This document shows positions 50,763 to 58,216 of a DNA stretch of 64,000 nt, one piece after another. The stretch is taken from contig NZ_VBUT01000006.1 in NCBI RefSeq assembly GCF_005863245.1, positions 434,001 through 498,000 on the forward strand. Direction: 5' to 3'. The first letter of the stretch is position 1. Each line of letters opens with the position of its first letter. The position numbers and the translations under genes are program-made. The notes under the pieces were generated by a model. That model searched no databases, was not told where the DNA came from, and saw only the letters and a list, made by a program, of their open reading frames with translations. The stretch comes from Nocardia cyriacigeorgica. GTDB lineage: Bacteria; Actinomycetota; Actinomycetes; Mycobacteriales; Mycobacteriaceae.

Positions 50763-51589
50763 ACACGCTGTCGGTGTGCGTGCCCTCCTACAACGCGGGC
50801 CGCACCTTGGCGACCACGATGCGGTCGATCCTGAGCCAAGACGCCGACTTCGAACTCATCGTTGTCGACAACGCCAGTACCGATGCCACCGCAGACATCG
50901 CGGCGTCATTCGATGACAAGCGAATTCGGATCTTCCACAACGACGAGACACTGCCGATCGGTGACAACTGGAACAGGGCTGTCGCGTTGACCACCGGGCG
51001 ACTGGTGAAAATCGTCTGCGCCGATGACGTCTTGCGCCCCGACGCGCTCGCGTGCCAGCTCGAGGTGATGCGCGACGAGCGGGTGGCGATCTGTTCGGCC
51101 AGGTTCGACGTGATCGACGAGCAGGACGGCGTGCAGGAGAGTGGCCTCGGGCTGCCCGGGCTGGACGGAGTGCGGACACCGCGGGAGGTGATGCGGACCA
51201 TCGTCCGGCGCGGGCCCGCCGAATTCGGGCCGACCGCCGCCGCGATGTTCTACCGGGAGCATTTCGACCGGGTCGGCGGATTCCGGGGCGACCTGGTGTT
51301 CCCGATGGATGTCGATCTCTTCGCCAGGGTGTGCACGTTCGGCGCCTTCTTCGGGATGACAGATATCGTTGCGGCGTGGCGCAATTCCTCGTTCAACCTG
51401 TGCAGCAATAGCTCGACGGTCAGCAAGCTGACCGAGATGCTGCGCTTTCATCACCGGCTGCGCGGTGAGTTCCCTGGCCGTGTCGCGCGCGCCGACGTCG
51501 TCGCGGGCGATGCCCGCTTGGTGCGTGCCGGCTTCGAGCGGGTACGGGTCCGGGCGTCGATGGCGAGACGACGCCCGGAACTGCCGTAG
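50759..51589 (+). CDS. GT2 family glycosyltransferase
   Basis: A 276-residue GT-A enzyme. LSVCVPSYNAGRTL near 4-17 and VVDNASTDAT near 42-51 are the classic GT2 start. NWNRAVALTTGRLVKIVCADD near 74-94 (quoted in part as LVKIVCADD) ends in the metal-binding DxD-like Asp pair. FPMDVDLFARV near 180 is the acceptor-binding region. It adds a sugar to the lipid-linked repeat in the cytosol. ATG 50759 overlaps the pyruvyltransferase stop (ATGA); an earlier start is unnecessary. Confidence 0.88.
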   Translation: MNTLSVCVPSYNAGRTLATTMRSILSQDADFELIVVDNASTDATADIAASFDDKRIRIFHNDETLPIGDNWNRAVALTTGRLVKIVCADDVLRPDALACQLEVMRDERVAICSARFDVIDEQDGVQESGLGLPGLDGVRTPREVMRTIVRRGPAEFGPTAAAMFYREHFDRVGGFRGDLVFPMDVDLFARVCTFGAFFGMTDIVAAWRNSSFNLCSNSSTVSKLTEMLRFHHRLRGEFPGRVARADVVAGDARLVRAGFERVRVRASMARRRPELP

Positions 51590-51600
51590 CCGCGTGCCGC

Positions 51601-52242
51601 TCAATTCGTGATGAGCCTGCCGTAGGCGATCGCGGTGTCGCCGCTGGGGCCGGTGACCGCGACATAGGGCCGGATGGTGGTGGGGCCGACTACGCCGGTG
51701 ACACTGCCGTGGCCCCCCGATACCTGAACGCAACCGCCGGCGCCCGAGATCGAGCCGCTGGCGAGCTCGGCCTCCTGGATTCCGGGGCCGAAGCCGACCT
51801 CGAGCTCCATGCCGAGCTTGGGGATGACATCGGTGAGGCCCACCGCCACGTCGGGAAACACCTCTACGTCGAGTCCGGGCGTGGACCAGCTGAACTTGAT
51901 CCGTCCGGTGAGGGTGGCCGGGTAGCCGACCTGGTAGCCGATGGCGATGCCACCGTCCCAGCCGTCCACATCGGGTCCGGTGATCCGGTAGCAGTACCGG
52001 CCGCTGTGAAACCACTCGCGGGTCAACGGGTTTCCGTCGAGCGGCGGAAGGAAATGAATGTTGGTCTCGGCCGACACCGCCTCGATCGTGCGGCCGTGCC
52101 GATCGACAACGGAATTGCTGCTTTCTATCGCGCCGGCGGAGCCCGGTCCGAGGGCTGCGCCGATGGCGAACCAGACGGTGAGTGCACCGATGACTCCGGT
52201 GCGGAGCGTGCGGCGTTTCGGCCGCTGAGCTGTACCTTTCAT
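51601..52242 (-). CDS. MspA-family mycomembrane porin
   Basis: A 213-residue exported protein. The signal peptide covers about residues 1-38 with cleavage after SAGA. The mature protein of about 175 residues follows the MspA order: VDRHGRTIEAVSAETNIHFLPPLDGNPLTREWF, then RYCYRITGPDVDGWDGGIAIGYQVGYP, a Gly-rich strand pair and SISGAGGCVQVSGGHGS near the end (each quoted in part). MspA octamers are the outer-membrane pores of mycolate actinobacteria. ATG 52242 is the signal-peptide start. It lies inside the polysaccharide locus, between glycosyltransferase genes and the sugar-activation cassette, convergent with the GT2. The role could be general uptake or polymer passage; the sequence does not tell. 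Confidence 0.9.
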   Translation of the reverse strand: MKGTAQRPKRRTLRTGVIGALTVWFAIGAALGPGSAGAIESSNSVVDRHGRTIEAVSAETNIHFLPPLDGNPLTREWFHSGRYCYRITGPDVDGWDGGIAIGYQVGYPATLTGRIKFSWSTPGLDVEVFPDVAVGLTDVIPKLGMELEVGFGPGIQEAELASGSISGAGGCVQVSGGHGSVTGVVGPTTIRPYVAVTGPSGDTAIAYGRLITN

Positions 52243-52352
52243 CAGATCCCCAAACTGGTCGGGCACGCGCGATCGCACGCATGCAGAACGGGATACCCCC
52301 GGAGTTCTTCAGGTCACGGCGCCGGGTGCGAGCCCGGCTTCGTCGAGCTCGG

Positions 52353-53489
52353 TCAGACGGCTGCACCTCCTTGTCGCTGTTCGGCCTCGGTGTCCGGTGC
52401 ACCGGGCTCGTCGACGTCGACGACCCACGTGCCGTCGAGTTCTGGACAGGACACGCTGACCTCGGGCAGCAGGTCCGGCAGCGTGAGCAGCACCCGATCG
52501 GGTCGCATGGCGACCAGTTCGGCCGGAGCGATGATCGGTATTGCGGTCCCTGGCATCCGCCTGCCCTGTTTGGCCGGCGCCGCATCCGCTACCGCGTGCA
52601 CGAGTCCGCGGTGTGCGCCCGCCAGGCTGAACAGCGCGACCGCGCGCGAGGCGGCCCCATAGGCGCAGACGGTGCTGCCGGCCGCGGATTCGGCCTCCAA
52701 CCACCCACGCAATGATCTGGCCTGCCGATCTGCCGCCTTTTGCAGGTCCGCGACCCGGACCGCGCCGAGGGTGTGCGCCTCGGCCGACAGGACGCGGCGC
52801 AGGGATTGCTGCGGTTGCGTGAACCCGTGTACCGCCGCGACGAGTACCGTCCCGCCGTACAGGTCGAACTCCCAGGCCGCCACCGGGCTCATGCCCGCGG
52901 AATAGAGCAGCGTCCACAGCGCCGACATCGAGTAGTAGGCGAAATGACCGTGCCGTAGGCAATTCCATTGACCACCGGCGACGATGGCGCGCAGCGAATG
53001 GAACTGCACCAGCAGCACACCTCCTGGGCGAGTGGCGATGGCCCGCTGCGCGAACGCCGAGCGCTGGTCGGGCTCGTGCATGAGCCCGAAGCAGTCGACG
53101 ACGACGTCGGCGGCACCCTCGACCGGAGTGAACCCCCGCGCGGTGATCAGGGGGAGCCAGCTGCCGCCGTGCGGGCTGGCGAACTCGCGGACGGTACCGC
53201 CACGCAGCCATCCGGCCGCTGCGGCGTGGGCGACGGCGTCGGCCGCCTGCTTGCGCAGCGCCAGTGATTCCACCGCCTTCGGTTCCGCCGGGGTGGTGCC
53301 GTCCTCGGCCAATTGGGCGAGCCCGCACCGGCCGCACAGCTCCATTGCCAGTGGATACACGGCGTCGGTATCCACGGGCGTGGTGACCAGCGGGAAGTCG
53401 TCGGCTGCGGGCATTCTGCCGAGGTCGAGCACTCGGTGGAGCGGTCCGCGGCCGCAGCCCCGGCAGGCTCGCCTGGTGTCGGTATTCAT
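52353..53489 (-). CDS. C-methyltransferase-family protein with altered SAM site
   Basis: A 378-residue protein with the TylC3/NovU sugar C-methyltransferase layout. The zinc part has CRGCG at about 9-13 and CGRCG near 52. A Rossmann domain follows, and then the C-terminal Methyltransf_14 part (VCAYGAASRAVALFSLAG near 278). The SAM loop reads EFASPHGGSWLPLI instead of the E-x-ASNDG form in the paralogue at 56513, and the GIEPA strand is missing. The active-site His pair survives as RHGHFAYY. It may be inactive or use a changed cofactor mode. It starts only 14 bases from the divergent epimerase start. Confidence 0.75.
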   Translation of the reverse strand: MNTDTRRACRGCGRGPLHRVLDLGRMPAADDFPLVTTPVDTDAVYPLAMELCGRCGLAQLAEDGTTPAEPKAVESLALRKQAADAVAHAAAAGWLRGGTVREFASPHGGSWLPLITARGFTPVEGAADVVVDCFGLMHEPDQRSAFAQRAIATRPGGVLLVQFHSLRAIVAGGQWNCLRHGHFAYYSMSALWTLLYSAGMSPVAAWEFDLYGGTVLVAAVHGFTQPQQSLRRVLSAEAHTLGAVRVADLQKAADRQARSLRGWLEAESAAGSTVCAYGAASRAVALFSLAGAHRGLVHAVADAAPAKQGRRMPGTAIPIIAPAELVAMRPDRVLLTLPDLLPEVSVSCPELDGTWVVDVDEPGAPDTEAEQRQGGAAV

Positions 53490-53503
53490 GCGACGATGAC
53501 CCG

Positions 53504-54067
53504 ATGCTCATAGAACAGGCCGAGCTGGCCGACGTTCTGGTGCTGGTCCCGCAGCCGCATCGCGACGAGCGGGGCTTGTTCACGCGGACCTTCGACGCCG
53601 CACAGTTCGATGGGCACCTCGGCGCGCCGGGCGCCGCGGCCTCGTTCGTGCAGGACTCCCAGTCCCGGTCGGTACGGGGTGTGATCCGCGGACTGCACGG
53701 CCGATCCGGCCGCGGTGAGGCGAAGCTGGTCCGATGCGCGCACGGCGCGGTGCACGATGTACTCGTCGATATCCGGCCGCAGTCGCCGACCTTCGGACGA
53801 CACCAGGCCTTCCGGCTCGACGACACCGAGTTCTGGCAGCTGTACGTGCCGCCGGGTTTCCTGCACGGCTTCCAAGCGCTCACCGAGACCGCCGACGTCT
53901 GCTACCGCATCGACCGGCCGCACGATCCGGCCGAAGACCTCGCGGTCGCCTACGACGATCCCGACCTCGCCATCGAGTGGCCGCAACCGGTCACGATCGT
54001 CTCGGCCCGCGACGCGGCGGCGGGCAGTTGGCGCGCACTGCTCACCCATCTCGGGCACCCTTGGTGA
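53504..54067 (+). CDS. RmlC-like NDP-4-keto-6-deoxysugar 3,5-epimerase
   Basis: A 187-residue cupin epimerase of the length usual for RmlC. Active-site features are IRGLHG with His65, AKLVRC with Lys74 and LYVPPGFLHGFQALTET near 122-138. DDPDLAIEWP near 158 is the conserved end. It would epimerise C3/C5 of a nucleotide-linked 4-ketosugar. No 4,6-dehydratase gene is present in the window to make that substrate, so it must come from elsewhere. It diverges head-to-head from the methyltransferase-like gene, and its last 26 bases overlap the end of the convergent epimerase gene. Confidence 0.85.
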   Translation: MLIEQAELADVLVLVPQPHRDERGLFTRTFDAAQFDGHLGAPGAAASFVQDSQSRSVRGVIRGLHGRSGRGEAKLVRCAHGAVHDVLVDIRPQSPTFGRHQAFRLDDTEFWQLYVPPGFLHGFQALTETADVCYRIDRPHDPAEDLAVAYDDPDLAIEWPQPVTIVSARDAAAGSWRALLTHLGHPW

Positions 54068-55085
54068 TCCGGCGCAGTGCGCCATCGAGCACCCCGGTGT
54101 CTCTGAGCATGCGCAGGCGGGCCAGCCGGGTGAACTTCTCGGTGAAGTCGGCGTCGGTCAACGCGCGCGCGATGTACTCGGTGGACAGTTCGGCGGCGCC
54201 GTCGGCGACGCTCCATTGTGCGTGGAAGCCCAGAATCGTTCGCGCCGCGGTGAAGTCGACACGGTAGGAGCGCGGGTCGGGCCCGGTCTCGCCGGTGACG
54301 ACCAGTGTCGAGCCGGGAACCGCCGCGACGACGGCGTCGGCGATATCGGCGACGGTGAGATTGTTGTCCTCGGTGCCGATGTTGTAGGCCCGGCAGTGCA
54401 CGGTGTCGATGGGAGCCACCAGGCAGCGTGCGAACGCCGCGGCGATGTCACGGGCGTGGACCAGCGGTCGCCACGGGGTGCCGTCGGAGAGCACTCGCAC
54501 CGTGCCGGTGAGCACCGCGAAGCCCACCAGATTGTTCAGGACGATGTCGGCGCGCAGCCGGGGTGAGAAACCGAAGGCCGTGGCATTTCGGAGAAATACC
54601 GGCGAGAAGCCCGAATCGGCGAGTGCGGCTACCTCGTCTTCGACCAGGACTTTGCTCTCCGCGTACGGCGTCAGCGGGCACAGCGGCGCGTTCTCGGCGA
54701 CGAGATCATCGCCGGCCGCGCCGTACACCGAGCAGGTCGAGGCGTACAGGAAGCGCCGGACCCCGGCGGCTTTCGCGAGTCGAGCCAGTCGTACCGAGGC
54801 GCGATGGTTGATGTCGTAGGTGATCTCGGGGGCGAGCGCGCCGAGTGGGTCGTTCGACAAGGCCGCGAGATGGATGACGGCCTCGAAGCCGGCCAGCTGC
54901 GCCGCGGTCACATCGCGGAGGTCGACGGTGAGGGTCGGTGGATCCTCGGGCGCGGCGCCGAGCACGCAGTCGGCGTAGTAGCCGATGTCGAGGCCCGTCA
55001 CATCATGCCCTGCTGCGCCGAGGATCGGTGTCAGCACCGAACCGAGATACCCCTGATGACCGGTCACCAGTACCCGCATGATCAT
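54042..55085 (-). CDS. NAD-dependent sugar epimerase/dehydratase (extended SDR)
   Basis: A 347-residue extended SDR. VLVTGHQGYLGS at 5-16 is the GxxGxxG cofactor loop, VIHLAALSNDP follows, and the Thr-Cys-Ser plus YAESK active site is at about 128-150. NATAFGFSPRLR and VHARDIAAAF follow the family pattern. It probably epimerises or reduces the nucleotide-activated sugar made in this cassette. ATGA overlap with the PIG-L stop supports start 55085; ATG 55079 is close and possible. An open frame further upstream is the PIG-L gene in another frame. Confidence 0.86.
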   Translation of the reverse strand: MIMRVLVTGHQGYLGSVLTPILGAAGHDVTGLDIGYYADCVLGAAPEDPPTLTVDLRDVTAAQLAGFEAVIHLAALSNDPLGALAPEITYDINHRASVRLARLAKAAGVRRFLYASTCSVYGAAGDDLVAENAPLCPLTPYAESKVLVEDEVAALADSGFSPVFLRNATAFGFSPRLRADIVLNNLVGFAVLTGTVRVLSDGTPWRPLVHARDIAAAFARCLVAPIDTVHCRAYNIGTEDNNLTVADIADAVVAAVPGSTLVVTGETGPDPRSYRVDFTAARTILGFHAQWSVADGAAELSTEYIARALTDADFTEKFTRLARLRMLRDTGVLDGALRRITKGARDG

Positions 55086-55732
55086 CGACCTCCGACGGTG
55101 ACGACGGCCTTGTCGACGACAAATGCCTCGGCGTACTCGGCGTGGCAGTGCACACCGCGGATCGTGCTCAGCCCGAGGAAGACTCGTTCGTCGTACCAGT
55201 CGTGGTGGTGTTGGGACGGATAGTGCCGGGCCAGCAGCCGCGCCTTCCGCTCGGCGATGTCGGCGGTGAGCGGAAGGAACAGCGTGGGATGCGGAGTGTC
55301 GGCTTCCCACTTGAGGATTTCGTAGCCGAGGATCAGATGGTCGCGGAATTCGGTCGGCACCAGTTCGGCGAGCAGCCGGTGATCCTGGTGCGCATCGTGA
55401 CGCTGTGGCGCGAAGACCAGGTCGGGGTCGGCGCGGCGACGGAAGAGGCCGAGCTGCTGTTTGATCCGGTCCCAGTGCGCAGGCGCGCGCCCGTCGGGAA
55501 CGTCGAGCACCTCGAGGTCGAGTTCGGCGCCGGAACAGAATTCCCCGAGCGCGGCCGCTTCCTCTGCTGCCCGGGGTGTCCCACCGCCGGAAAGTACCAG
55601 TGCCCGGACCCGGAGGGTGGCAGCGGATTTCACCAGCGACAGCAGTGTGCCACCCGCGCCGATGGCGATATCGTCGCAGTGTGCGCCGAGCACCGCGATC
55701 TCCCGCACGTCCCCGGTAGCCAGGGAAATCAT
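55082..55732 (-). CDS. PIG-L family (LmbE-like) deacetylase
   Basis: A 216-residue zinc deacetylase. GAHCDD at 16-21 gives the AHxDD motif with His18, Asp20 and Asp21, and RHDAHQDHRLL near 108-118 gives the HxxH ligand. Family members remove acetyl from N-acetylglucosamine-type sugars; here it may deacetylate an activated or lipid-linked aminosugar. ATGA overlap with the nucleotidyltransferase upstream and with the epimerase downstream sets the start and makes it a middle gene of a four-gene minus-strand cassette (56513 down to 54042). Confidence 0.88.
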   Translation of the reverse strand: MISLATGDVREIAVLGAHCDDIAIGAGGTLLSLVKSAATLRVRALVLSGGGTPRAAEEAAALGEFCSGAELDLEVLDVPDGRAPAHWDRIKQQLGLFRRRADPDLVFAPQRHDAHQDHRLLAELVPTEFRDHLILGYEILKWEADTPHPTLFLPLTADIAERKARLLARHYPSQHHHDWYDERVFLGLSTIRGVHCHAEYAEAFVVDKAVVTVGGR

Positions 55733-56511
55733 CGGATCGCCTTCTCCCACACCATCCACGGCCGTTCGCCGCGGCTGTAGCATTCATCGAGTTCCGCGCG
55801 TTCTTTGAACGTATCGGCGGGTTTCCAGAATCCGTCGTGCTGATAGCCGAACAGCCTGCCCTGCGCCGCGAGCGCTCCGCAGGCGTCCTCGACCAAATCA
55901 CCGCCGGGCGGCAGCAATTCGAAGATCTCCGGCGTCAGCACGAAATAACCGCCGTTCTCCCAGATCGGTAATCGCGACACCGGGATGATGTTCTTGATCT
56001 CACCGAGAGAATTCACGTCGACACAATGGAAGGACGACTGCGGCGGCACGATCATCATCGAGGCCGCCGCGCCGGAAGCGATGAAACGCTCCACCATCAC
56101 ATCCAGCGGCGCGTCGGTGAGGACGTCTGCGTAATTCGCCAGGAAGTACCGCTCACCCACGAGGTGCTCGCGCACCCGGCGCAACCGCTCGCCGATCGCC
56201 GATTCGACGCCGGTATCGACGAAGGTGATCGTCCAGTCGCTGATGTCGGAGTGCAGCAATTCCACCTTGCCGCCGTGGATCACGAAATCGTTGGACACCG
56301 ACTCCTGGTAGGTCAGGAAGAAGTTCTTGATGTGGGCGGCGCCGTAGCCCAGGCACAGGATGAACTCGTGATGCCCGAAATGGGCGTAATAGCGCATGAC
56401 ATGCCAGATCAGCGGACGCGGACCGACCAACTGCATCGGCTTGGGCAGGATGTCGTTGGTGCCGTTACGCATACGCATGCCATAACCACCGCAGAACAGG
56501 ACCACTTTCAT
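55729..56511 (-). CDS. rfbF: Glucose-1-phosphate cytidylyltransferase-like sugar nucleotidyltransferase
   Basis: A 260-residue nucleotidyltransferase. VVLFCGGYGMRMRNGTNDILPKPM (quoted in parts as FCGGYGMRM and ILPKPM) is the nucleotide-binding start. LIWHVMRYYAHFGHHEFILC near 33-52, the TFVDTGVESAIGERLRRV segment, ENGGYFVLTPEIFELL and FWKPADTFKER follow the glucose-1-phosphate cytidylyltransferase pattern. The usual YGDGV metal-site motif reads NYADVL, so specificity or metal use may differ. It probably makes the NDP-sugar that the adjacent methyltransferase, deacetylase and epimerase modify. One base separates it from the methyltransferase stop. Confidence 0.82.
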   Translation of the reverse strand: MKVVLFCGGYGMRMRNGTNDILPKPMQLVGPRPLIWHVMRYYAHFGHHEFILCLGYGAAHIKNFFLTYQESVSNDFVIHGGKVELLHSDISDWTITFVDTGVESAIGERLRRVREHLVGERYFLANYADVLTDAPLDVMVERFIASGAAASMMIVPPQSSFHCVDVNSLGEIKNIIPVSRLPIWENGGYFVLTPEIFELLPPGGDLVEDACGALAAQGRLFGYQHDGFWKPADTFKERAELDECYSRGERPWMVWEKAIR

Positions 56512-56512
56512 C

Positions 56513-57730
56513 TCAGAACTCCGCACGGTGCAAGGTGGGTAGCGGAAAATACAGCTCGCCACCCCAGTCCGCGATGTGGCGGAGTTGGGCGGTGATCTCG
56601 GGTTCGAGATTCCACGGCAGCACCAGCACGACGTCGGGCCGGTCGGCGTCGATCCGCTCGGGATCGTGGATAGGAACCCGCGTGCCGGGGGTGTAGCGTC
56701 CCTGCTTGTACGGGTTGCGGTCCACGGTGTACTCGAGCAGATCCGTCCGGATGCCGCAGTAGTTGAGCAACGTGTTGCCCTTACCCGGTGCGCCGTATCC
56801 GACGACGCGTTTGCCCTTGTCCCGGCAGTCCAGCAGGAAACGCAGCAGGCCATGCCGGATGGCTTCGGCGCGCGCTCGCAGTTCCAGATAGCCGCCGACG
56901 TCATGGAGGTCGGACTCGACCCGGAGCGCGTCGGCCACGCGCCGGCCCGGTGTCGCGACCGCCTCCGGCCGGGCCCACAGCCGTAGCGATCCGCCGTGGG
57001 TCGGGAGGAACTCCACGTCGACCAGCGTCAGACCCCCGGTCGCGAGCGCGCGTTGCGCCGACGCGACCGTGTAGTACTGGAAGTGCTCGTGATAGATGGT
57101 GTCGAATTGGCCGAGCCGTACCAGATTCAGCGCGTGGTGCACCTCGATCGACAGCCAGCCGTGGTCATCGAGCAGCGCACGCAGCGACCGGTTGAAGCCG
57201 AGCAGATCGGGTACGTGCGCGTAGACGTTATTGGCGATCACCAGATCGGCGGGCCGGTACACGGTGCGGATCTGCCTGGCCAGTTCCTCGTCCAGGAATG
57301 CCGTCACTGTCGGCACGCCCTTCGCACGTGCCGCGGCGCCGACGTTCACCGCAGGCTCGATGCCGAGACACGAGTAGCCGGCGGCCACCGCGTGCTGGAG
57401 CAAGTAGCCGTCGTTGCTCGCCACCTCGACGATCAGCGCGGAGCTGTCCAGACCGAGACGCGGAATCGCAGTCGTGACAAAAGATTTGGCGTGGCGCACC
57501 CAGCTGTCGGAGTACGAGGCGTAGTAGGCGTACTCGGTGAAGGTTTCCTCCGGGGTGATGAGCGCAGGGATTTGCAGCAGCAGGCACTCCGCACACAGCC
57601 GCAAGTGCAGGGGGTAGGTCATCTCCGGGTGATCGAGCTCGGCGCCGGACAGGAACCTCTCGCACGGCGGTGTCGCACCGAGATCGAGAATGCTGATCAT
57701 CCGATCGGATTCACACAGTCGGCACAACAT
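56513..57730 (-). CDS. Sugar C-methyltransferase (TylC3/NovU family)
   Basis: A 405-residue SAM-dependent methyltransferase. Zinc part: CRLCES at 3-8 and CAECLLLQIPA near 52-62. SAM site: VEVASNDGYLLQHAVAAGY near 110-128 and GIEPAVNVG after it. DTIYHEHFQYYTV near 217 has the His-x-His general-base region and Tyr pair. The C-terminal Methyltransf_14 domain includes VGYGAPGKGNTLLNYCG near 317. It would place a methyl on C3 of a nucleotide-linked 4-ketosugar, giving a branched sugar. The frame is open 62 codons upstream of ATG 57730, but that part is AT-rich and lacks family similarity. Confidence 0.87.
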   Translation of the reverse strand: MLCRLCESDRMISILDLGATPPCERFLSGAELDHPEMTYPLHLRLCAECLLLQIPALITPEETFTEYAYYASYSDSWVRHAKSFVTTAIPRLGLDSSALIVEVASNDGYLLQHAVAAGYSCLGIEPAVNVGAAARAKGVPTVTAFLDEELARQIRTVYRPADLVIANNVYAHVPDLLGFNRSLRALLDDHGWLSIEVHHALNLVRLGQFDTIYHEHFQYYTVASAQRALATGGLTLVDVEFLPTHGGSLRLWARPEAVATPGRRVADALRVESDLHDVGGYLELRARAEAIRHGLLRFLLDCRDKGKRVVGYGAPGKGNTLLNYCGIRTDLLEYTVDRNPYKQGRYTPGTRVPIHDPERIDADRPDVVLVLPWNLEPEITAQLRHIADWGGELYFPLPTLHRAEF

Positions 57731-58216
57731 GCGGGCACCAAAACCTTCCGCGGCGGACCTTGTGTCGATATTTCCGAACGCGTCCGCAACGCGGCTCACG
57801 TTACAACAAATTCCATCGAAAAACACCTGTCCGGCGATGAACTCGGATTTTCTGTCGCCGATGAAGTTGATCTTCGATTCGAGAAATCGGACGAGCGGGA
57901 CAATGTTTTCGATCATGAATTCACGGGCATTTCACAATTATTGAAGCTTCAGTTGGGCCTGCCTATAGGTAGGCCGGCGACCGAAATGGCCGGGGGAAAG
58001 TGCATACCAAAGGTCTTTTTCGGCCCCGGTTATTGCTACGTAGCCATGCAATGGGCCATACTTCGCAGACAAGAAGGTCGCCCGGCACCGCCGAACCGAC
58101 TCAGGGTTGCGTCAGATCGGCAGTTCCAATCACAGGGTATTTTTTACTATAAATCTTCGGGAAATTCGACCACTGAGGATCGGATTGAATTTTCCTGTCG
58201 AAAAGTGTGTTTTCCC
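57731..58216. promoter_or_regulatory. AT-rich divergent control region with 20-bp palindrome
   Basis: A 486-base gap between the methyltransferase cassette and the priming transferase. Parts count about 38-40% GC against roughly 68% around it. At 57956-57975 GGCCT-G-CCTATAGG-T-AGGCC is palindromic except for one pair (G-U in RNA). No open frame here is convincing. It probably holds both promoters and may attract an AT-binding silencer such as Lsr2. Confidence 0.5.

Noticed and set aside
56996-58216. Open frame extending the priming transferase 407 codons upstream
   Set aside because: It runs antisense through the methyltransferase gene, is Arg/Gly-rich and lacks family similarity; ATG 58217 gives the normal protein.
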